Of a stretch of 64,000 bases of DNA, positions 55,806-64,000 are shown one piece after another. A program made the translations under genes and the position numbers. Under the pieces are notes generated by a model, which was not told the origin of the DNA, searched no databases, and saw only the letters and a program-made list of their open reading frames with translations. Positions within the stretch are counted from its first letter, which is position 1. The number at the start of each line of letters is the position of its first letter. This stretch comes from Lampris incognitus (Eukaryota > Chordata > Actinopteri > Lampriformes > Lampridae), in contig NC_079216.1 of NCBI RefSeq assembly GCF_029633865.1, positions 19,809,019 through 19,873,018 of the forward strand, written 5' to 3'.

Positions 55806-55842
55806 ATGTTTGGGAGTTGAAGTTGCCATAGAATGTCTTTTC

Positions 55843-58120
55843 TCAGAGATCAGCTGTCGACATTTCATCATCTTCAGAATCTGCACTTGGATCTCGAATT
55901 TGGACACCCAGACCACTGTCCATATCACTATCAGCGAAGAAAATGTTTTGGGTCTTGCCTGGTGAGTTGTCATCATCCTCTTCATCTCTGCCACTAGATA
56001 ATCCTTCCTCTTCATCCTCCCTGTCTCGCTGTCCATTGTCTTGAATGATGACCACTTCCTCCTTAGCTTCAGGGTCAATGTCTTCTTTGAACCAAACAGA
56101 TTTGTAGCCCTCATCCACGCGTCTCTCTTTAGTCAGGATGGGTTTGACCTCCTTCTCGCTTTCGGCTTTGTCTGAGCCTGCCAGGCTCGTGTCGTCAGGC
56201 AGAAGCATGTGCAGCGGGGCGGTAGATCTGAGAATGGCCCCCTCATTGGGGACCCCCACGGCTCTTGGCGCTAGCCCAATGCCCAGCTTGGTCTTCAGCT
56301 CCCCTGAACTCATGCTGCCTGAGTCCTCATCATTGTGGAAGCCTTCATTGGTGTACTGTACACCCTCCTTCCAACCACCTGAACCTTGGCCCAGCTAGAC
56401 AGGGATAAGCACAACAGCAGTTTAAAAAAACGGCAGTTTTACTGTCAAGTATGATCAAATGGTTTGCTTCCAAAATACTGTATATACCATGTTAATATTT
56501 ATATATGGTATTAAAACAATGCTAGAGTTTCTAAAATTTTCAAATTTCCCTATTTATGTTTCATAGGATCTTTTATGAGTGATTTTTTTTTCAGTTTGCT
56601 CTTATGCCAGCTTCAATTAATTGGGTCCCATTTGTTACATCAGTGGTTCTCAATCAGGTCCTTGGGTACCGCCAGCACTGCTGTTTTTTGTTTTTTGTTT
56701 TATTCTAGAAAGTCCATTACATCTGTTGTGATTAAATGGCTGGAGTCACTAACACAACAAGTGAATGTAATTAACTATCTGCTAGAGTAGTGCCGCCAGT
56801 GCCTGAGGACCTGGTTGAGAACCATTATGTTACATGGCAGATTGAACCATATTTTCAGTTGAGCTCTTAAAGAGACAGTAAAACATTTTTTAGATTTTTT
56901 TTTCTATTTAACTGAAAACATGTTGGGATGACCATAGGATGGTAAAAATGGTTGTCCGTGTTATTATCAAAAATGACACACATCACACGGCTGTTTTGAG
57001 AGAGAAAATCTGTGCTGTCACTTTCTATCAAGTAAAACGGGGGCATCAAATAGAGCGAGACCCCTATGATGTAGTCCCGTGGTTTGCAAACTGGTCCTCG
57101 GATGGCACCAGTACTGTTTGGCTTTCTATTGTACCAGGTAGTTCATTACGCTCACCTGTTGTTTTCTGGTATTTGTAGGCATGTAATCGGAGGCTGTGTT
57201 CCAATACTGATATTATGTCCATGGTACATGCTATGTAGTACCCATTTTTAGTATAGTACATTAAAATGTTTATAGTATGGAAAAATACAGCATACTGCAG
57301 TGAATTCAGAGGGCAGTCGGGAACCGCTGCAGCCGGGACACAAACCTGGGTCTTCCGTACCACGGGCGACTACGTTAACCAGTTGACTGAAGGGTCCGAC
57401 CCATTCGCCAAGGGCTAGCGAGTCTACTCATCCGTGGTCGTTACACTACCCCTCTTCCTTTGGGAAGTACGTCCCCATGCTTCAGCATACCAGCTCCCTC
57501 ATGCCTCTGGGTGCACATGCTTCTGATGGCCTCACGGTCTCACCGTCCCAATTCTGACACCAATGTAGTGAATTTGGGGGACAGCCGGGAACCACTGCAG
57601 CCGGGTCAGACCCTTTAGTTGACTGGTTAACATAGTAGCCCGTGTTGCAGGAGACCCGGGTTCGCATCCCAGCTGCAGTGGTTCCTGGCTGCCCCCTGAA
57701 TTCACTACAATACTAAAAATGCCATGATGTAGACTATTTTCTCCATTAAATCTATTATGAATCACCTGGACACTGTTCCAGAAGGAAATGGTGATTTTGC
57801 TAGGTTACCATGGAGACATAGGTTGTGCAAGCCACTTGCCGTCATTTCTGCCGTTTGACCGAGTATAGTATACTAGATTTACCTTACAAACTGAACGCGT
57901 TGTAATCAATAGCAGGGTTCAACAATAAGGTTACCCGATTGCCTGGGGCAAGTAAAATTAATTTTTAAGTTGTTTCTTATTTTTATTTCTAATTTTTCTA
58001 AATTTTAATGTTTAATTTTTAAGTGCTGTCATTTCACAGACAATAATATTTCATTTTTGCACTTTTTATGCAGGTTGAAGGTGTGATTATAAAGGTTATA
58101 CTTAACATACTTTGTCAAAG

Positions 58121-58162
<42 letters not shown>

Positions 58163-59786
58163 TGGTGTGAAAAAGTGTTTGCCCCCTTCCTGATTTCTTA
58201 TTTTTTTGCATGTTTGTCACACTTAAATGTTTCAGATCATCAAACAAATTTAAATATTAGACAAAGATAACACAAGTAAACACTAAATGCAGTTTTTAAA
58301 TGAAGGTTTTTATTATTAAGGGGAAAAAAGATCCAAAGCTACATGGTCCTGTGTGAAAAAGTGATTGCCCCCTAAACCTAATAACTGGTTGGGCCACCCT
58401 TAGCAACAACTGCAATCAAGCATTTGTGATAACTGGCAATGAGTCTTTCACAGCGCTGTGGAGGAATTTTGGCCCACTCATCTTTGCAGAATTGTTGTAA
58501 TTCAGCCACATTGGAGGGTTTTCGAGCATGAACTGCCTTTTTAAGGTCATGCCACAGCATCTCAATCGGATTCAGGTCAGGACTTTGACTAGGCCACTCC
58601 AAAGTCTTCATTTTGTTTTTCTTAAGCCATTCAGAGGTGGACTTGCTGGTGTGTTTTGGATCATTGTCCTGCTGCAGAACCCAAGTGTGCTTCAGCTTGA
58701 GGTCACGAACAGATGGCCGGACATTCTCCTTCAGGATTTTTTGGTAGATAGCAGAATTCATGGTTCCATTTACCACAGCAAGTCTTCCAGGTCCTGAAGC
58801 AGCAAAACAGCCCCAGACCATCACACTACCACCACCATATTTTACTGTTGGTATGATGTTCCTTTTCTGAAATGTTGTGTTACTTTTACGCCAGATGTAA
58901 TGGGACACACACCTTCCAAAAAGTTCAACTTTTGTCTCGTCAGTCCACAGAGTATTTTCCCAAAAGTCTTGGGGATCATCAAGATGTTTTCTGGCAAAAC
59001 TGAGATGAGCCTTTATGTTCTTTTTGCTCAGCAGTGGTTTTCGTCTTGGAACTCTGCCATGCAGGCCATTTTTGCCCAGTCTCTTTCTTATGGTGGAGTC
59101 ATGAACACTGACCTTAACTAAGGCAAGTGAGGCCTGCAGTTCTTTGGATGTTGTTGTGGGGTCTTTTGTGACCTCTTGGATGAGTCGTTGCTGCGCTCTT
59201 GGGGTAAATTGGTCGGCCGGCCACTCCTGGGAAGGTTCACCACTGTTCCATGTTTTCGCCATTTGTGGATAATGGCTCTTACTGTGGTTCGCTGGAGTCC
59301 CAAAGCTTTAGAAATGGCTTTATAACCTTTTCCAGACTGATAGATTTCAATTACTTTGTTTCTCATTTGTTCCTGAATGTCTTTGGATCGCAGCATGATG
59401 TCTAGCTTTTGAGGATCTTTTGGTCTACTTCACTTTGTCAGGCAGGTCCTATTTAAGTGATTTCTTGATTGAGAAGAGGTGTGGCAGTAATCAGGCCTGG
59501 GTATGGCTAGAGAAATTGAACTCAGCTTTCCAAAGATGTGATAAACCACACTTAATTTATGTTTTAACAAGGGGGGGCAATCACTTTTTCACACAGGGCC
59601 ATGTAGGTTTGGATTTTTCTTTTCCCTTAATAATAAAAACCTTCATGAAGAAACTGCATTTTGTGTTTACTTGTGTTATCTTTGTCTAACATTTAAATTT
59701 GTTTGATGATCTGAAACATTTAAGTGTGACAAACATGCAAAAAAATAAGAAATCAGGAAGGGGGCAAACACTTTTTCACACCACTG

Positions 59787-59819
<33 letters not shown>

Positions 59820-62800
59820 GTATGAAGTACACTGGATAAATAATCTTAAAACTCACAGAACTTTGGAAGGTGCTGGCCTCAGTGATTTTCTGCCAGTCTG
59901 CTTTGCCCTTTTGAATGCAATAGACGAGAAGCCCGATGACCACCAACGCAATAAACAGCAGGACACCCAGGGTGGCTCCGAGTGCTGCCATGTCCTCTGC
60001 CCCATAGCCTCCTAATCGGCCACCCTCTGCAGGGTCAAAGTTCACAAAATATATAATTCACCAAAGAAAAGAAACTTAAAAACATTTCTTGCATGGTTGA
60101 AAAGAAAAACTCTGCATGAGACCTATCGTTATATCTGAATAATGTATGGAGAGATCACAAAGAAAGCCAAGGAAACAAAGGATAAGGAGTCTCCTCAGAG
60201 AAAGACATGGCTACCTGTGTAAGGGTGTGCCGTACTGGCAGTGGAGAAGCTGCCTTGAGTGGTCATGCTGGGGTTTGATGTAGTACTCGGACTGGAATAA
60301 GTACGGGTCAGGATGGGATCTGTGGTCGATTGGATTGGGTTAGTGGTAGAGAGGCCTGTGTTAGTAGTGAGGCCTGAGTTTGTTGTAGTGAGATTGGGGG
60401 TTGTGGTCGGAACAGTTTCACTGGTTTCAGTGGTACGGCCAGTTGTCATTTCTATAGGAGTTGTGGACGCCATGTCTGTGGTACTCGGTGCCACAGTGGT
60501 GGTCGGAAGCCCTATGAGGAGAGACAACCATTTCAATTGTCATGCCTTATTTCCTTGCTTTCTTGTTCCCTCTCTTCCTGATGTCTAAATCTTAAAGGGG
60601 GGGACATATTTTTGACAAATTGGTATAAATGCTGTACATATATGAAACACACCTGTGATATTGCAGAAAGTTGAATCAGTTCATCTGGAAACAATGTTTA
60701 TTGACAGAAACGTTTCATCACTCATCTAAATGACCTCTTCAGTCTAAACTGACTGCAGGTATCCCTACCCTTATAAACAATAAAGTGGCATAATGTCCGA
60801 AACCAACAATCAGTTTCATATGCAAATTGCCGTGACCATTTACTAGAGTTACAATGGCAATGTGCACTATTCACAGAAGATTTGGGAATGGTTGCAATCA
60901 CAGCATTGTAAGATAGCGACAGATGTACTCTTAGTCCCCCGGTTCAGGGATGGTCATTCCCTCTTCACATAGATGGCCTCTTTGACACCCCGTTCAAACC
61001 AGCGTTCCTCCCTTGATCACATCCTTGATATCAGCCTCTAATGAAACAGGCTTTTTGGGGTGTTATTAGTAACATAACAATGGCATTATTCCTGAGTCAG
61101 TCTTCTGATTGGCTGCCAGTACTGCTGGCCTGCCACCTCCCTTGACTGATACAACCAGAGGCTACTTTGCTCTTGACATGAGTGGCCTCACAAAAAATGG
61201 CTATTTTTGAAATGTTTAACTTAAATGGAGCTATTTAGTCATATAATAAAACTGGAGAAACAGATGTATTCCATGTGCTGTGACCGCATGAAAGCGGGAT
61301 TGCACTCACTCTACACCTTTGAACACAAATTTGCAGATTGACTGATTATTAAAGTTCTGTCTGTCTCAGCTGTTTGCCGATTCCCTTAGGTTTAATTCAC
61401 AGGTTTCAGAATCACTGTGGTTGGGAGGTTTGGTTACTGTTGAGTTGCCAGTTGTGTTCTCAGTATAAACACCTAGGTTTAAAGATGTGCTAATGATTAA
61501 TCTACTACTACTACTACTACTACTACCTTCGGCTGCTCCCATTAGGGGTTGCCACAGTAGATCATCCATTTCCATCCCTTCCTATCCTCTGCATATTCCT
61601 CTGTCACACCAGCCACCTGCATGTTCTCCCTCACCACATCCATAAATCTCCTCTTTGGCCTTCTTCTTTTCCTATTCCGTGGCTGCTCCATATTCAGCAT
61701 CCTTCTCCCAATACAGAAGTAGACTCCACACATGTCCAAACCATCTCAATCTTGCCTCTCTTGCTTTGTCTCCAAACCATCCAACCTGAGCTGTCCCTCT
61801 AATATAATCGTTCCTAATCCTGTCCTTCTTCGTCACTCCCAACGAAAATCTTAGCATCTTCAACTCTGCCACCTCCAGCTCCACCTGCTGTCTTTTCGTC
61901 AGCGCCACTGTCTCCAAACCATATAACATAGCTGGTCTCACTACCTACCATTTTGTAAACCTTCCCTAAAACTCTTGCTCGTACCCTTCTGTCGCAAATC
62001 ACTCCTGACACTCTTCTCCACCCTGCCTGCACTCTCTTCTTCACCTCTCTTCTTCACTCCCCGTTACTTTGGACAGTTGACCCCAAGTATTTAAACTCAT
62101 ATGCCTTCATCACCTCTACTCCTTGCATCCTCACCATTCTACTGTCCTCCCTCTCATTCATGCAAAGGTATTCCGTCTTGCTCCTACTGACTTTCATTCC
62201 TCTTCTCTAATGATTAATATCAAATGAAAAACATTGGGTTGACCCAGTGTAAGTTTATTCAAATGACATGCATTTTTGCTGGCCTACCTGATGAAACCTC
62301 AACTGCCAAGTCAACTTTAGCAGATTCTTTATTAGACGTGTCCACTGCCTCCACCTAAAAGAGTGGGCATGAAGTTGGGTGATTGAAGGAATAAAACAAG
62401 CAACGTGTCACAATGCTTTATGGTCTGGAGTGGACCGTTAACTCACTTGTAAGGACACCATACCCGGTGAAGTGTCCTGAGTCATGAATAAGTAGCCTCC
62501 TATGAGAGAGAAAGCACTGCTCCCGAGAATGTTATACCTGATTGCAGGATTTTCTCCCTGTTTGAAAAGAAACAGGAAGGTCAGTGCTGTCAGTCAAGTG
62601 AAGCGAACAGGTTCAATGTCCAAAAGTGTTCTGCACCGAGTAACTCAGCCCAAAAGCATAGGATCATGGGATAGATTCAAAGGTTACAAAGGTGTTTACG
62701 ACACAATGTGAGTCTTATGTGTTACCTCGGCAAAGTCTTCATCCTTCGCCTTGATCCACAGTGGCTGAGTCTTGTTGTTTAGATCCAGAACCATGATGCC

Positions 62801-64000
62801 CACTCCAGAGACAAAACCATCATACTGCTTCCTCTCAAACTGTGGAGGATGCAAGCTCTTAGGCAGGACCTTGATCGTGACCATTGTGGTGGCGAACTGA
62901 AAACTGTTCATCATTTGTGAAGCCTGGAAAGAGAAAACACATATGTAGGTTGTTTTGAGCACTGAGAAACAATAAATTGATACCACAGTGACAGTTTCTA
63001 AACTGCAGACTGGTTCTGTATTACTTTCATGTACTTATATAACCAATTTTTAAAAAAAAATCTTTTTATTTTATTTATTAATTTTTTACCCCTTTTTCTC
63101 CCCATTAGTATCCGGCCAATTACCCCACTCTTCTGAGCTGTCCCAGTTGCTGCTCCACCCCCTCTGCCGAGCCCGGAAGAGCTGCAGACTACCACATGCT
63201 TCCGTTGATACATGTGGAGTCACCAGCTGCTTCTTTTCACCTGACAGTGAATAATTTCACTAGGGGGACGTAGCACGTTGGAGGATCACGCTATTCCCCC
63301 CAGTTCCCCCTCCCCCCTGAACAGGCACCCTAACCGACCAGAGGAGGTGGTAGTGCAGTGACCAGGACACATACCCATATCCGGCTTCCCACCCGCGAAC
63401 ACGGCCAATTGTGTCTGTAGGGATGCCCGACCAAGCTGGGGGTAACACGGGGATTCAAACCGGCAATCCCCATGTTGGTATGCAACGGAATAGACCACTA
63501 CGCTACCTGGATGCCTAACCAACTTATTTTGGCCTGTTCCTGCTACACCATTGGCATTTCAGGTATATGGGTCAAAAAACCTGTAGTTGGCCCCACCAGG
63601 CAGAAGTAATATAAAATTAGCCTAAACCCCAGTGAATGCTTCAAGTCACTAGTAATGTAACACCAGCATTAAACCTGTGCTTCTTCCAGACAGAGATAAA
63701 GTAGTAACGTTAACATCAAACCTGCAGTTTACATATCAATCAGAAGTAATTTAACACTGCCATATGAAGTCAGGTCCATCATCAATCAGAAGTAAAGTAA
63801 CACTAATGCAAAGCCTCTGATCAATATAAAGGTCAGTTGGTGGTCAACTGTTCAGGTCCACAATGATCATGTAGAAGTGAAGCATGGGCTGAAGCCCAAA
63901 TATGGACCAACACATTATTTGAAACTTAATCAAGCATAATCAATGAACCAAAGTATCAAATATATATTTGAAAATAACAGCTGAGGTGATAACTCACTGG
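55843..64000 (-). CDS. cdhr5: cadherin-related family member 5 (mucin-like protocadherin), C-terminal 464 residues
   Basis: Brush-border adhesion protein of microvilli in known vertebrates. Exons in coding order: 62923-62726, 62557-62447, 62354-62288, 60511-60215, 60026-59857, 56394-55843; all phases agree and the TGA is at 55845-55843. A GTGAGT donor at 63997-63992 shows that the next upstream exon ends at 63998, so the gene continues past the window. Residues 1-125 of the visible part are the end of a cadherin ectodomain (GENPAIRYNI, AVDTSNKESAKVDL). About 99 residues follow that are one third Thr (mucin-like), then one hydrophobic membrane segment, then a 200-residue acidic tail. The tail motif ILTKERR..GYK.VWF.EDI is the CDHR5 signature I recall from mammals and fixes the identity. 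It is convergent with the nucleotidase-like gene. Confidence 0.88.
56641..56827. mobile_element. hAT-type MITE (187 bp) with 8-bp target duplication
   Basis: Exact TGTTACAT at 56633-56640 and 56828-56835. Inverted ends CAGTGGTTCTCAATCAGGTC and GACCTGGTTGAGAACCATTA. In the cdhr5 intron before the last coding exon. A decayed half of a related element lies at about 57075-57170. Confidence 0.87.
57298..57709. repeat. tRNA-like repeat, inverted composite with about 36-bp inverted ends
   Basis: Left end AGTGAATTCAGAGGGCAGTC and right-end complement AGTGAATTCAGGGGGCAGCC, continuing through GGAACC.CTGCAGC. Inside are GGGTCAGACCCTTTAGTTGA (A-box-like) and CGGGTTCGCATCC (B-box-like), and the complementary orientation of the same head at about 57360-57420. 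Same family as 7105-7470 and 46338-47293. In a cdhr5 intron. Confidence 0.65.
58121..58159. repeat. (TA)n microsatellite at the left flank of Tc1 element D
   Basis: Pure TA run. The run resumes at 59787-59805 on the other side of the transposon, followed by (GA)n to 59818, so the transposon landed within a TA repeat. Confidence 0.9.
58160..59786 (-). mobile_element. Tc1/mariner element D in a cdhr5 intron
   Basis: A 1627-bp element with ends CAGTGGTGTGAAAAAGTGTT and its complement and inverted repeats of about 210 bp. Flanking TA bases belong to the surrounding (TA)n. It encodes a minus-strand transposase with one frameshift. Confidence 0.93.
58378..59396 (-). pseudogene. Tc1-type transposase, one frameshift
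   Basis: Starts MLRSKDIQEQMRNKVIEIYQ and ends VAKGGPTSY. A single lost base near 59212, just after the GRP motif, shifts the frame. Downstream, [22 protein letters not shown] and [11 protein letters not shown] keep the DD34E catalytic residues. It would otherwise be a full-length protein of about 340 residues. Confidence 0.9.
60215..60511 (-). other. cdhr5: cdhr5 mucin-like Thr-rich stalk exon
   Basis: A single 297-nt exon encodes about 99 residues with some 35 Thr and many Ser and Pro in irregular TTT, STT and PTTT runs, a typical O-glycosylated stalk. Human CDHR5 has longer regular mucin repeats; here no tandem unit is visible. Acceptor CATAG and donor GTAGCC give phase 1 on both sides, so skipping this exon would keep the frame. 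Confidence 0.82.
60640..61045 (-). mobile_element. Penelope-like retroelement 3' fragment
   Basis: Minus strand reads AGLNGVSKRPSM with frameshifts (expected ERWFERGVKEAIYVK-type block), then LRVHLSLSYNAVIATIPKSS, then ETDCWFRTLCHFIVYKGRD and the GATGAAACGTTTCTGTCAAT 3' region. It has the same order of motifs as the 47780-48240 fragment but belongs to a different subfamily. In a cdhr5 intron. Confidence 0.6.
61502..62206 (-). mobile_element. RTE-type LINE fragment, copy L3, with 12-bp target duplication
   Basis: Exact CTAATGATTAAT at 61490-61501 and 62207-62218. Minus-strand sequence covers only the end of the RT frame ([42 protein letters not shown]-type block) and the (TAG)n tail. It keeps the 32 bases that L1 and L2 have lost, giving SLGVTKKDRIRNDYIRGTA. 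In the cdhr5 intron between the mucin exon and the cadherin exons. Confidence 0.9.
62288..62923 (-). other. cdhr5: cdhr5 exons for the last cadherin-like repeat
   Basis: Exons 62923-62726 (66 codons), 62557-62447 (37 codons) and 62354-62288 (22 codons plus one base). The first contains the A-strand style start QFERKQYDGFVSG after a TMVTIKV strand. The second has ENPAIRYNI, and the third gives the closing VSLQVEAVD strand. The usual linker motif DxNDNxP is not preserved (PKSLHPPQF instead), which is typical of membrane-proximal repeats with reduced calcium binding; that reading is inference. Confidence 0.8.
63050..63515 (-). mobile_element. SINE family A, copy 11, antisense
   Basis: Full-length antisense copy: tail complement CCCCTTTTTCTCCCCATTAG near 63090, head complement ACCACTACGCTACCTGGATG near 63495-63515. 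TAACCAA occurs on both sides. In a cdhr5 intron, hence in the coding sense of cdhr5. Confidence 0.86.

Larger units (their letters stand above)
55843..60026 (-). other. cdhr5: cdhr5 transmembrane and cytoplasmic exons
   Basis: Exon 60026-59857 encodes GAEDMAALGATLGVLLFIA and the rest of one membrane helix followed by a short basic stretch (QKGKADW). Exon 56394-55843 encodes a 183-residue acidic tail with ILTKERR, GYKSVWFKEDI, an EDEEEG-rich patch and the C-terminus STADL. The 3.5-kb intron between them carries a MITE, a tRNA-like repeat and a Tc1 element. Confidence 0.85.

Overview
The window looks like teleost fish nuclear DNA. It holds intron-rich vertebrate genes in which short exons sit among Tc1/mariner transposons, tRNA-derived SINEs, RTE-type LINEs, hAT-type MITEs and (TG)n/(CA)n microsatellites. 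No species is claimed.

Three protein-coding genes are supported by exon reconstruction (phase-consistent exons with GT/AG boundaries). (1) Positions 405-29294, plus strand: the 3' two thirds of a laminin beta-1 gene (lamb1). Twenty coding exons give 1221 residues from the laminin IV domain, through eight laminin-EGF repeats, to the coiled-coil C-terminus and stop. The 5' part lies outside the window. (2) Positions 34817-43780, plus strand: a complete six-exon, 265-residue relative of cytosolic 5'-nucleotidase 1 (NT5C1A/B). It lacks the catalytic Asp of the DGDAV motif and two internal segments. (3) Positions 55843 to beyond 64000, minus strand: the 3' part of cdhr5 (cadherin-related family member 5), with the end of the cadherin repeats, a Thr-rich mucin-like stalk, a membrane segment and a cytoplasmic tail. 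The nucleotidase-like gene is transcribed toward cdhr5. The three genes have no obvious joint function; laminin is extracellular matrix, cdhr5 is an epithelial brush-border adhesion protein, and the middle gene is cytosolic.

Layout: 1-30300 is lamb1, with introns holding nine copies of one SINE family, a hAT remnant, two hAT-type MITEs and one Tc1 element. 30300-34800 is intergenic, with a microsatellite, a second Tc1 element and an RTE LINE. 34800-43800 is the nucleotidase-like gene; its introns were invaded by an RTE LINE (16-bp target duplication), an intact-ORF Tc1 element and a Rex1-like LINE carrying a nested SINE. 43900-55800 is a gene-poor repeat graveyard (THAP-like fragment, tRNA-like repeats, Penelope-like tails, a PIF/Harbinger remnant, palindromes). 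55843-64000 is cdhr5, with another Tc1 element, a MITE and an RTE LINE.

The most unusual object is at 37870-38636. It is a retrotransposed chimera of 5.8S rRNA, ITS2 and the start of 28S rRNA, fused to a tail that shares its 3' end with the local RTE LINEs. It has an exact 17-bp target duplication and sits inside a terminal repeat of the Tc1 element in intron 2 of the nucleotidase-like gene.
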